From Phoronis australis (lineage: Eukaryota; Phoronida; Phoronidae), in contig NMRA01000329.1 of the NCBI GenBank assembly GCA_002633005.1, forward strand, positions 115,843-179,842: 64,000 bases of DNA, read 5' to 3'. Below the pieces are notes generated by a model. The model was not told the origin of the DNA, searched no databases, and saw only the letters and a program-made list of their open reading frames with translations. The position numbers were made by a program, and so were the translations under genes. Numbering within the stretch: the stretch's first letter is position 1; the number at the start of each line of letters is the position of its first letter. Positions 1 to 12,200 of the stretch are shown here, in pieces.

Positions 1-1329
1 AAAATATAAAATTTTCAATGCGCAGACGCACGCAGTCTGCAGAGAGACATGACTGGAAATTAATCAGGCTTGAGAACCCTGAAACAACACACTGCTTGTT
101 AACCTTCACGAGAAGAGAAATTTCCTTGGCAACCACCCTCGTATTCGCAACTGCTTTCCGATAGTACGGCATTCTTGCTCCATTTTTCCAACCGACAAAC
201 ACGACATTTGCGGGCTCCTAAAACGAAGACATTTGAATGAATTAATTCTCTTTCGACCGATTTCAGAAATGACAGATCGTATTCGATCAAAACTTGCAGA
301 TATTGTGATTTACACATGTACGTATAAGTAACCAAACCATATTAAGAATTATTTTTAAAACAATCCACACTAAGGAATGTCAAAAATAGGATTAAGGTAT
401 TAAAGAAAAAACTCGAAAACTGAATAAAACAAAAACTATATATATGTATATTTTTGAAAACTGTAACAGAGATTCTGAGATCTGGCCTCTTGAGCAGTTA
501 TACGAAGTAAAAGTTGATTATGTTAGAGATAATGTTGTGTTGCAATCAATGTACCTTTTTAGCTACATTTTACTAAAAAGACATGGTCACTTGATCCAGA
601 TAATGACAGACTGAATTTAAATTGAAAAATCAGAAATCACAGGTTTTCTAATATCAGAAAGTATATTTAATTAATGAGTGAACTCTTAAATTTTGTGAAT
701 GTTTGGCTAAAGGTGCAGACCTTACCAGAGACTTACAACTTAAAAGAGAGCAGGCCCGTGTTTTTTTCTCCACACTATTTTAATGGTATAATAGTTTATT
801 GGAGTCTCATTGGGTGGTGACACTTGTCACTAAATCGATGAGTTTCATTACATCTACATCAAAACAGCTTGTTCCGCAACTGGATCGTGTTTGTCCTCCC
901 AAGATCAAACAGATGACACTGGCAACATGAATGAGCATCTGCATTAAGACATGTTGTAAAGGCTCGGCAAATTTTATAAAGATCACAGCCGCATTTGTGA
1001 GAATAGTAATGCATAGAATTAAGAAGAAAATGCAAAAATGTATGATTCAGTAGCCCCAAATGCTACACAAGCAGCTGCGGACGTAATTTTGATTTGTCTA
1101 GAGGTGTTTGCGCTTTCGAAGCCTCCTTCGCTGTAGATTTCAAGAATGGAAATTATTCCAAGACAAACACTGCATACTTGCCGAGTGTTCCAATGAGCAG
1201 CGGGATGTAAATGCCATATCATAGCTTGTTGCAACTCTATCGACAGTCATGTAAAAGTGCGCGCTCTTTGGTTCACAAAGGTTAAAAACCCGAGATCTCA
1301 CAAGTCGTTACATGAACATGTTTTCTTAC
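1..1329. other. Left edge, no exon recognised (probable gene C intron)
   Basis: This stretch follows the splice donor of the gene C exon on the minus strand, so it should be intron of that gene. I looked for the next lipase exon (expected to carry a VDW-type motif and then GHSLG) on the minus strand and did not see it, so the rest of gene C probably lies beyond the left edge. The short open frames here show no recognisable family features. Confidence 0.5.
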
Positions 1330-1674
1330 CGTTTCAAGTATCGCTTCTTTGAGTGGAGTATACCATGGTGATGAATCGACAGACATCGCGAAACCATGGA
1401 TGATGATCTTCACGGGATTCTTTGAATTGAAATTCGACTTGGAAACAGTCGTGATATCCATGTAATCCAAGACATCTTCAGCTATGGGATTTTCGCGCGT
1501 GTAAAGTAGTAATTTAGTTCCTATCTCTTTGGGAGATTGCGGAAGGATCCCATCCGTGTTTGTAAAGGGAGGTAAAACATCAAAGCATCCCACATATTGG
1601 TAGCAAGTGGATGAACTCTTGCTTGGAATGCCAGCGGCAACAGATATAAAAAAGACTGGAAATAGGGAAAACAT
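1330..1674 (-). CDS. Gene C: first coding exon of a secreted pancreatic-lipase-family protein (partial gene)
   Basis: The reading frame starts with ATG at 1674 and gives about 115 residues before a good donor (ACG|GTAAGA, donor at 1329). Residues 1-15 (MFSLFPVFFISVAAG) are a typical cleavable signal peptide. Then comes a Cys and GCF segment, an IGTKLLLYTR strand typical of the lipase N-terminus, an NFNS turn, and the oxyanion-hole motif IIHGF. This order matches the start of the alpha/beta hydrolase fold of pancreatic lipase and phospholipase A1 relatives. The catalytic Ser, Asp and His exons are not in the window, so activity cannot be judged. The exon runs about nine residues further past the conserved Trp after IIHGF than in genes A and B, and it is fused to the signal peptide without an intron, so this is a distinct branch of the cluster. 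Expected role, from the family: secreted lipid ester hydrolase. Confidence 0.85.
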
Positions 1675-2700
1675 TGTGGATTTTCAAAAGCAAATAGAAA
1701 GCAATTGTCACAAAATTTTAGTAACTCAAATACACGTTTACAGTTGGCAACACGTTTTGTCTCGGACCAACTTCCGCATTCGTTTGAAAAGATTAATTGA
1801 CGGCACTGTAGTACCACAAATTCACGAGAAAAATTATTCGACCAGATGGAATCGATAATTACGTAAATGTGTATTGGAAGGGACATTGCCGTTTGCCCAC
1901 ATTTGGGAATTGTCGCTGGATGGAATGGACATTTCGAAATTTTCACTTTGACTAGAGATATATACACAAAACGTACCGAGAGTGGCGTACATGGAGTAAT
2001 ATCCCACGAGACATTATTCCGCGTATCGACAGAGACCGCGTTAGGTTGCAAGTTTTTGAAAAAGAAACAGTTTTAAAAGAGGTAGCAAAGATGAAAACAA
2101 CGGCAACTGAGCAGTGAACTTGTAACATCTCCTGAAAATAGTTAAAAACAACAATATTTGATATTTTAATTTCCTAGGAAATGGCGCCTGAGTTGCAGAC
2201 GATATACTATTCAGCAATTGAAAACTGAGATATAAGTGTCGTATAATTAACAGTTTTGTTCCAAATTTTACGTTTAGGGCCTGGTTGCATGTCGAGTGCT
2301 AGTTACACTGTTGCAACTATGTTACTTTGATTTATATTTGGAAAGTTTGATGATCGAACCGGCTCAGAAGACGTCGAGTCGACATTGACCTATAGTGTAC
2401 CTTTTGAGCTTTCCATGTCAGAGCTAGGTCGCTGTTAAAGTAGAGTGGGAGGTGAATATGGAAAACTTTATTTCATGGCCGTATTTCCCTCGACAGATTC
2501 AACGCGCGTGGGATAAAAACAATACATTCCGTTGTGAGTTTACGACATCATTACAAATCTCTAAATCTTGCAGCTGTCTCGAAGACATTAGCTGAACTAA
2601 AGGCCCGGAAATTAAATGGTTACGAACTGTACTTTAAATACAATCGAGTGCGAATTAGCTCGTCTGTACATGACCGGAGCAGCACTGAAAAAAGTTGGGT

Positions 2701-2809
2701 CAAAGCCCCACACCCCCGCCAGCGGGGCGCCGCCCATAGACCATGTGCTACGCAGCACTGAAAAAGTGGGGGCTATAGCCCCCCAGCCCCTGTGGTGCGC
2801 CGCCCATGC
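2701..2809. repeat. GC-rich palindromic mini-repeat, copy 1
   Basis: A very GC-rich island in AT-rich DNA. It contains the perfect palindrome GGGGGCTATAGCCCCC and two copies of GCGCCGCCCAT. The central part, CAGCACTGAAAAAGTG followed by the palindrome and CAGCCCC, is found in the opposite orientation at 20398-20451. This is a small dispersed repeat, probably non-autonomous; its mobilising enzyme is unknown. Confidence 0.7.
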
Positions 2810-5377
2810 AGTAAAACGTTTGGATACGAACGAAAAGGTTCCTCTGATCTAATCCATGCAGGGGCTGATTTAAAAAAATCACTTTTCACGCCGATGATGA
2901 CTTTAACAAAAGTATTAATGTCACATGTATCTTTTAGACATTGTCATAGGTAAATTTAAGGCACACCAACCGTATATGTGCGTTATCCAAACGTTACGCA
3001 ATTCGAATGTTGATACTCCTCACTAGTGAGCTGTCTGTGGAAATGCTAAAATGACCAACAGCTTTGACGAGAGCTCAAAACTTCCTAAAATGATCTGTCC
3101 TAATTACAAACCACTGCCAAGTTAGAAGCGTTACAAAAACCAATAAGGTTTACCGATTAGTTCTACTTCAGTCTTTAACGTACACTGTATGTCATTGCAT
3201 TTTTGCTCTACTCGCGTAATCCAACGATAAGGGTCTGTTGGAATCACTGGCGGATCTACATATACGAATATAAACTTTGTATCCCGATATCAGCAGCTGT
3301 AGTGCTTTTTCTACAATTAGTATCACGAATGCAAATGGCGCAGTCCAAGTCCTTTCATAGATGTTCACCGGAAATCCAGCAAATCTCTGTAAGAGTCGCG
3401 TGTCATCTCGTATTTGGAAAAACCCGCATGCGCGCAACTGAAGTTGTGATAAGAACACTTCAGCTTTCGAGATATTCTGAATTCAACCACCACGTGTAGA
3501 TGTTTACTAAATGTTGGATAGAATTTAATCTGAGACGCATGTGATTCCACTTCAGTACGTACCAATAAAACTTATTCGCACTATGTCCTGCATACCGTAG
3601 TCTCTCCCCAGCCTCATCGAGTACACGTACTGTCTGTCTATCGGTGGCTAAGGAGCGGTCTAAGTTACATGTACTGTACATTCTAAGTCGTGAGATTTTG
3701 TCATGTGTCTTGCTTACATAAGCGTTAATGGTTTACGGAGATATACTGTATTACTCAACATTTCTGAAGGACAATTCTTGCTCAAGGGTGTTATGGTAAC
3801 AAGTTGCATCTTTTCATTCCCCAATATCGAGATACTAAGTTTAATTAGAATTATTCAATTAATAATACCATAGTTGGCAAAACGTTTATTAATCAAATTA
3901 AAGCCATTCCCAATAAGAACTGCATTGACATTTTTAGAACTGTACCAGGCATGGTATTAGCACACCCGTGTACATCTAGTACACGGAATTTAAGACAGAA
4001 CTTTGCAGTAGAAACACGCATAAAATTTAGCTTGTCAAGAGTTCTTGTCCAAGTCTTTAGTTAATATAATTCCTGCTTTTATCTTTCAAGATTGACGTCA
4101 GAGATTACAGAACGAGGATTGGTTGAAATCATCAAGATAAGGTTTAGTAACATTTTTGCTAAAGCGCATTGTATTTTACTACATCCATGAGCTATGCAAT
4201 TATTGCTGACAACTCAAATCACAGATATTGCGTGCATGCGGCATTTTCCTGTTGGACAATTTAATACACTTCGAACCATTTTTTGCATCGTTACCGGTTT
4301 CGATGCTCTTGCTGGTCAGAAAAATGTAATCCTAGCTATAAAGCCAAGGAATATTATAATACAGGTTTAAAATGAGAGTAGAGACTAAAACAAAAATTGA
4401 ATTATTCGATTTTTGCTGTTAGTGAGGACAAAATGTAGCTTTAGCGAACAAAAGTACACAGGTAAAAGTCGTCAGTGATGTGTAAATTTTATTTAAAGTG
4501 GTTCCCTCCTCTCACTTGACGGCAACAAAATTTAAATCCACTATACTAACTCATAAAACAGATAAAACGTAGCACGTCATTTTTTTTAAATTGACCAAAG
4601 TACATCGCGGGAATGTATATTCAACGGTGGTTGATTACTTCTAATAGAGTTTCTGCAACATCAAATGGATCCCAAAGGTCACGAGCATGGGTAGAAAGTT
4701 TCTCTCACTTTGCTGTCCACTGAACTAACGCTGGTGCAGAATGAGCTCCTGCAAAATATAATAGACACGTCACATGCAATACATGTACATGTACGCTAAC
4801 AGTTCCGTTGCATCAAAGCCGGTCACCACAATAGTTTGTTACCGGCTCACCCATGCACTTTCATCCGGAATTTGGCATGCCGTATACTCGTCGCCAACAC
4901 CGCCACCCTAGTTTGATCAAGGTGTGAGAACCGAACAAAATAGGGCAGAAGTACTTATTCTCTATTACTGACGAAAACTTAACAATCAAAACAACTGTTT
5001 AATAAGCAATTTTTAGGCGACATGTATTTGTTCAAGGTGTTTGAGAAGATTAATTAAACTACATGGAAAGTCTTTATCGGTCGTTTTCAGACCTATTAAC
5101 TCTGATACTCTTAGATTTTTCTGTAGTATTTTGGCAAACAGCACGTTATGTGCCAACTTGCGTTCGGGTCTATTGCTGAACGGACACTCAAGTGATTTTC
5201 AATTCGTCTTTAAGCAACGCCAACCCTTTTTCAAAACGATCACTTGGGGGCGTTCGTTAGAAAGTAAATATGGAGAGCAACGGATAGATCGATTCCTTGT
5301 CTCAGTGTAACTGTACAAAGATATGACACCACAACAGAATATTCCTTTCAAACAGTATTCTTTAATCGATTACAAAC

Positions 5378-5980
5378 TTGGACCTGTCAAATTTCTATCG
5401 CAGTATGTCATATTTCCTAGGCTTACATATAAATTGTCAGCCACGTTATTACAAAGGACTGCACTTGCTACATGTACGTAAGCCAACGCTATTTTCTTCA
5501 GCATTCGTTACTTGCACACTTTGGTGGCGCAACAAAAAATGTTTGTTGTGCATTGTTGTTGAAGACACAATTCCTCATTTTAGCATCAAGTTTCACAACC
5601 GAAGCATAAAAGCGCGCGTGTTACAAACATGCAGGACCATTGTAGTTTGGACAAAACACCTCGTTCTCAAGCATAATGACGAACTCGTGCAAGTAGTTAA
5701 TTGGCTTGTTTATACTAGAACGCCAGAACAAATGCCTGAAGTAGTTCACTTTGCTCAGTTCCTATCGCTTGAGCGCATCAGTGCAGAACCTCGCAGTACG
5801 CCCGGCACGCGTAATGACTTTTGGTCTAGCCTGAGTCGTCACTTGCAAGAACTGACAAGTCATGAATGTGACGAATTACCCAGTTATACATTTATATGTT
5901 TGAAAGTTCAATACCAAAGCGAATTTTCTGATAAATTACTTGTCTGTTATACACATAATACACTGTATGTACGCACGTGA
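5378..5980 (+). other. Unexplained 200-codon open reading frame
   Basis: A 200-codon uninterrupted ATG frame, long for this base composition, located just downstream of gene A on the opposite strand. It has many Cys, His and aromatic residues, but I recognise no domain, signal peptide or repeat. It overlaps the candidate terminal exon of gene A on the other strand. It may be chance or a relic of a mobile element. Confidence 0.15.
5762..5789 (-). CDS. Gene A: weak candidate for the short terminal coding exon
   Basis: Exon 10 of gene A ends in phase 2 with AG. Here, after an AG acceptor, one base completes Arg and the frame reads FCTDALKR and then TAG. Vertebrate pancreatic lipases have an FC pair near the C-terminus in this place, which is why I list it. 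The polypyrimidine tract is poor and no matching exon was found for gene B, so this is tentative. Confidence 0.2.
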
Positions 5981-6050
5981 TGTACTTTTTCATTCAAAAT
6001 AGAACACAATTTCATATCAATTAATGACAATTTCATTGTAGGAGCTTTAC

Positions 6051-6245
6051 CTCTGGGCCAGTTCGCCGGCAGACACGGTGACTTTCCGAAAATTAACCGT
6101 GGGTGTTCTTAGTATGGACCAATGTCCTGGCCTTGTATAGATGACTTTGTGTCTCCAGCGGAGATCTACGGTTCGTAGAGATCCAATGTCTTTGTGCCAC
6201 AGAACGGAGAAACTGTAGGTTTTGCCAGGTTCAATAAAAATGTCA
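6051..6245 (-). CDS. Gene A exon 10: PLAT domain, second part
   Basis: 195 nt, phase 2 to 2, acceptor TTTCAG and donor CAGAG|GTAAAG. It encodes DIFIEPGKTYSFSVLWHKD, TVDLRWRHKV and VTVSAGELAQR, continuing the PLAT beta-sandwich. The same exon in gene B has the same length and phase. A short terminal exon must follow downstream. Confidence 0.92.
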
Positions 6246-9200
6246 CTGAAACCACAAGAAGGATGAATTTTCAAAGCAAGCCTATTATGCGAGACAAGTC
6301 AAACTGACTCAAGAAAACGCAAGGCTGAAAGACATTTAATTTCTAGAACCACGCCAAAACGGAATATTTCTCTGACATAAAATAAACGTTCACTATCCAG
6401 GACTTATAATTTTGCATCCTGTCTACACGTTATAGTTATCACAGACGATCGTCGCATACCGCTGTGGCATACGCTAGTAATCGCGAGATTAAAAATCACA
6501 CAAGATATCGCTATATGTGGTGCATTCAATGGAGACGTTGTGGATGTCCTTATGGTTGTTTTTTGTAGTATACGGTTGTCGAATTACCGTCTAGACAGGG
6601 CTTTTCTCAAACTACAATGTACATATACACTACTTCCAGAGCTTACAACACCTTCTGTAAATTCTGATTTAGACGAAGTAATAACAAAGCCAAAGCGCCT
6701 ATTTTTTACTGTTGCCAGTTTGTAAATGTTTCAAAATCTCGTATATCGCGAGAACTTGACTAGCTCTTACTCAGGAGTTAACAAGAGTTCATCTGTAGCG
6801 TCATCGCTTCCATACATGACCACGTATATTTTACCATACTCTTTTCTTCCATCATTGCCGACTGAAACTTTCATTTGGAAATGGTAACCTTCAAAAAACA
6901 AAAAGTACATAAACATAGCTGACGAAAATTTTAGCATAGAGCAGCAATTATTCTTGACGGGTTAGAGAATCCGTTCATAAGAGTTGCAACTTGCGTATGA
7001 ACACGGCTTGAGGTCAATAATCGATTGACCCTTCCCACACTGCATTTCCCAAAAGGAAACACAATGTATACGCGCATTCGTGGCGATTACCATCAAGGGT
7101 CTGACGTTATCCACTGAGATCAGTTATCAAAAACGTTCACAACAGGACTGTGTTGCATAAAATTTAAAAACGTATTGACGGGATAATTTTCACTGTTGCA
7201 TGTGACGTCAAGTACACTGTTAAACAACATCTTGATAATCAACAAACCGTGGAACATTCAATGTTTATTTTCTACATTATGGTATAACGCTACAAAGGAC
7301 CAGCGAAATTGAAGAGCAAAGTCGTTCAGTTTTTATAAAGCCGTGAAATATACGTGTAATGATAAAAACATGACAATTTTAAGGCATCCAGTTGAGAAAA
7401 CACAGTTTGAATAAATTTACTAGAATTAGCGACGTTTCGTCTGTCTCTCACAGACTTCAGGTTGGCTAATAACGTTGTTATTATTCTGGCTAATTCATAG
7501 GTGGATTTTTAACCAGACGTCGCGGCATCGATGTGTAATGAATGCCAAACATTTAGAAAATGTAAGTTTCGATATATTTTTCTTTTATTGATATTGTTCC
7601 TGTCGAAGAAACTCGTTTGCTTTTCTAAAGTTGTGAGTGGCTATTCAGTTGGAGCTTGGTGAGTCAAAATGGTCAATTTCAAAGCACGACAAAAGATGAT
7701 TAAATCAGTTTCGGTTTATTAAGCCAAAATAACACTAATGAACTCCGTTGCGACAATACCATATCCACAGTAAATAAGAAGTGTTAACGTGCCTTATTCC
7801 ACGAACCGATGTTTGGGACTGGTCGCAAATGAAATCATTCGACAACCACAATTTTGTGTAATGGGGTTTCCAAAGGTAATATCAGTCATTTTGTCGGAGC
7901 GATCGTAACACAGATTTAACAAGCGGACATTACATATTTATAAAATTCTTGAAACATAAAAATTGAACAGACGAACTAACAACTGCTATTTCGTCACTTA
8001 ACATGAATGTTGCTACCTTTCCGTTGAACATTTTCGTCGAAATTCCGTCCGGCGTTTGCTACTTACGACAAAAGGGAAACTTGTCGCCCGTATCTAAGTA
8101 ATATTTTGTTGGTTGTTTTGGCACGTTCTTATCCGCATGGAATCCCATTTTTCCGCATCCGGCAGGGCCGCAATCACCACATTTCCCTTTCTGGAATAAA
8201 ATTTGAAAGCATCACAACACCTGCATGCATTTGTACGTGGGGTCTGTGATATATTGCGTAATCCTTTTTGCTAGCGTATTAACACGCACCTGGCTAATAA
8301 GGGGCCTGGGACTGAACACAGACTTAATAAAGGTTTGACAACAAAATGCTACTGTGTTGGAAGAAATTGTCAGTTGGGACGCTGGTGCGGTTGGAATCCC
8401 ATTCCTTATTCTATGGAGTAACCCATCATTTCATCTAACGATAATTTTCTTCCGCAATGTGAGATTTGGATGTGCCGTCGACCTTTGTGTTTGTCATGCC
8501 ATGTCAGCAGTTTGCAATGGACGTGAGCGTCTTTAACATCATCAACCACTCAACCAATGTAGACAGTAAGATCACAAGTCCTTAAAGCACGGTAAATGGG
8601 ACAGCAGAAACACAGCATTCATTTTACCACCAAGTTAACTGATCGACTCTAAGTCACCATGGCCACAATGGGTACACAAAGATTCAACCTAACTGGACTA
8701 CGAAAAGGGTTGTATTAATCAATGGGAATTAGTCCTTAAACAATAGTTACTAACAACCTTCAGTAGCTCGGATTTAAGGGATACCTGCCTCAAAATCTTC
8801 ATAGCTGTCGCATGGATAAGCGGTGAATGGACATTTTGAGTTGATGCTTTCAGTGAAGTAGTCATAAACGCGCAAGTGGTCGCATGCGACAAATTTCTTA
8901 CCACCTGTAAAAGTAACACATTTTATGAATACCTGAACGATCTGTCAAGAACATTTTATTGAGGCTACGCATATTTCCAACGAAACTCTACACTGTACTT
9001 CAACAAGTCATGAATACTGAGTTTATAGAGTACAGTGTATGCCCCCAGTGTTCTTTCGTTCCTCCGCACTGTTTATCCTTTTTGATTTTAAAGCCAATGA
9101 AACAACTGGATGCCGACTACATTCATCATCATGGAGATGAAACTGAATAACTTTGCGATGTCGTAATATTCAAAGCAGTGAAAATTTTGTGCGATTTACA

Positions 9201-12200
9201 TATCATTTCCTAACAATTCGTTAACTCCTTTACCATCTGACAGGAAAACATCTTCCACGCCTGGAGACAATCTTTTTCACAACATTGGAAACGTGGTTAG
9301 CACCTTACATAAAAACCACGATTTCCAAAATTATGGTTTATGGTTTATTGTATTAATCATGTGGTTGCAAAAAATCATTAGACACATCACAGAAAACGTC
9401 AGTTATTGTTGGGCACCTGACATGTCGATCAACTGAACTTACCGTCGTAAATTCCCGACACTACGACTGACGTCACAATGCTGCTGTCACACCCAGGCTG
9501 CTTTTCTCCTCCATTTGGGTAAAAGTCTACGTGACCAATAGCATCAGCCATTCCAAAGCCTTAAAAATGGTATCCACTGCGTAACAAAGATGTCTAATGC
9601 TAAAATTCATGGCATAAATGTTCTATAGATGACTTACGGTGGGATCTGATTCGATTCCATCAGCTCCAACGCTGCTCAAAAACTACTCGCATTTTATAAG
9701 AATACAGTTTGAAAGAGAGTTAAAGTGGCTATTTATCCACATTCTACCACAAAAAATTGGTGTACATCCGTTACCTTTATGAATTTGTTTAGATTTTTCC
9801 TTAGTCACAGTAGAGGTGATTTCATGACAGCAAAAACAACAGTTCATTATTGCTTGAAACAAACAAGTTGTCTTGTTACTGAACGTCAATTCAGTATGCG
9901 CNTAGGCAAACCAAAAAAAGCTCTTCCTAGCAAAGAATATTTTTTCAATCAATTTGCTAGCGCTAAGAGGTATACAATGCAATATTACATTATAAGACAC
10001 CAGGACGCGAGTTTATAGCCTTGGAATGTTTTATAAGACCCTAAAAATATCCGAATTTGGCTAACTTCAGAAGATCATATCTCATAAATGGCTGGTTGGA
10101 TTCAAGAACTGCTTGATGCATTATTCTCCGAAATTCTGTTTATAAATCAAAAGTTGCATAAAAAGAATTGACAATTTATAACATTGTAGCAGGTTTTTTG
10201 AAATTTCATTTAGAACATTCGTATCAAACGAAAATTACCATGAAGGTATCTTTCCATTTTGCTAAATTATACTAAAAGGACATAATCACGTGACCCAATC
10301 TATGGTGGATTGTTATACATGTAACGGCAAAAATAAATTTCACTTTTTTATAATTTCATAAATCACCCTTTTATTAATTTAAAGTTTACAGTTTTATAAA
10401 TAATTGGACGAATGCATACTGTAACCATAGGCGTCGTTTTTGCTATTTTGAGCAATTGACTGATAAGTTCGATCCGACAAGGTTTTATATTTGTTCATCT
10501 CTTTTATTTAGTCGCATGGTATTATAAATTTCTATCCCACCAGGCGTGACTTACCGCCATCAAAAGATAACGTAGACAGAATGTGATCGCCGTCGGTGTG
10601 AATGACGTCAACGAAGAGTGCGTCACTGGGGTCCAGTCTCACTATCTTGTCCGTATCGGTAAAGTAAGGATCAGCTGGGTCCAAAGCTGGAAATATACCA
10701 AGCAACACGTGAAGCGGATGCATCGAAGACTGGCAATAGCTTAGTGACATTGTTTTCTGGGCTTGAGTGCTTACATTGTAAAAGATACCCGCTGGATGAC
10801 TACACTCTATCCCACGCTAATTGCGTTGCTATGGGCGACTAGATATTTACTTGGTGGTGCGAATAAGTAAACATTCGGGTAACGTTCAGTGAAGCTCTCG
10901 CTACATGTTTTGCAACATCTAGTGCAGTTCCAGTTCCCATTGTTGAACAATATTTTGACTTCATGCTAAAATAAGTTTTCAAGCGGATAAGTTTATAATT
11001 TATATGCAAGGCAGTCTCGGTGATTATCCGCAACGCCATGAGCAATTTAAACTATTGATTTATAAAACGCATTAATTCGCAATAAGATATTATCAGATAA
11101 AAACAGTACCACTCGAAATTTTTCTGGTAATAACACCCGCGAGATTAAGTAAAATGCTTTACTGAAAATGCAGAAGATGGTCTATAGTTTTCTTGTAGTT
11201 TCCCAATGAATGTATTTAGTCTTTACTCATGTCATGCAGTACAAAAATTGGTACAAAGGCAACAAGTAGCCTCTACTAGTCCTTCACCTTGTCAGGCCAC
11301 ACCAGAGACGCGCGCGCTGAAACTGCCTAAGTATATGTACAGGTAAATCGACTTTTTCGTCAGATTATTTTTAGTGCTGTACCTGTAATCCTGCCCAAGT
11401 ATTGCAGTCTTTCTCCAGCATAGCCGGCAATGTGTGATCCCAGACTGTGGCCAACAATATGAAACGTCTCAGGAGCAGCGCCGTTCACCTGCTAATACAA
11501 TCTTAATATTATTGCTGCAATTCCCACATGGGGATCACTCATAGGCCAGTAACGGAATCTACATGGCAAGATCCCTGACAGCAACGTCGTTGGAAGACAA
11601 TAAGGCAGTTCACGTAAATAGACCAAACACGCGAATCACAATTCCAGAAGAGTCCACCTACCAAAAGTTAATTCGTTCAGTTGAAACGAAGTTTTTTAAA
11701 ATGATTTCTGCGTCCAAATAGCAGTTGACACCCACACCGGTTTTCATTTTGATATCATCCACGACGAGTAGATATTTTTAAGTTATTTTCCAATCATGAA
11801 CCAGACAGGCATTTCGGGTTATGTGTGTGCTTTTGACAAATTAAAATTAATGGTTTTAAATGTTTGGTGCAACGGACAATGTTGAGCGGTCTGGAACACG
11901 TCTGATGTAACGTACATTGTACACCATACCACGTGCACTATCTTTTAAAGAGTGTATAAATAGTAAGAACTACGTTAATCATGTAGAAACTACAAATTAA
12001 AGCCTCAGTCACAAATACCCAGACGAACAGCTGCGAACACCGCTCTAAAGCTGGAATGGACATTTACCAAGGGCTGCAATGAAGTCGTACGAATATCCGA
12101 CGTTCGTAAACAGTTTTGCTGTGTACGCCACCGTGCGGGAGAATTTTAGCCGTTCTCTTAGAATACGCTGAATATCGTTTGGCTGACCTTTGCGTGGGAT

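Larger units (their letters stand above)
1675..6050. other. Intergenic region between gene C start and gene A 3' end
   Basis: This contains the upstream region of gene C and the downstream region of gene A. It holds a GC-rich palindromic mini-repeat (2701-2809), several TACATGTA sites (near 3665, 4785 and 5467), a 200-codon plus-strand open frame (5378-5980), and a weak candidate for the last coding exon of gene A (5762-5789). No other supported gene was seen. Confidence 0.5.

Noticed and set aside
1521-2051. 176-codon minus-strand open frame
   Set aside because: It overlaps the gene C signal-peptide exon in another frame, has no domain, and the lipase frame is much better supported.
8785-8788. 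GT donor four bases after the GC donor of gene A exon 7
   Set aside because: It breaks the frame into exon 8, and the homologous gene B exon also needs the GC site.
12062-12180. Possible extra lipase exon in gene A intron 3
   Set aside because: The minus-strand frame ending before a GTAAAT looks peptide-like (GYSYDFIAAL), but exons 3 and 4 join in phase without it and gene B has no counterpart.
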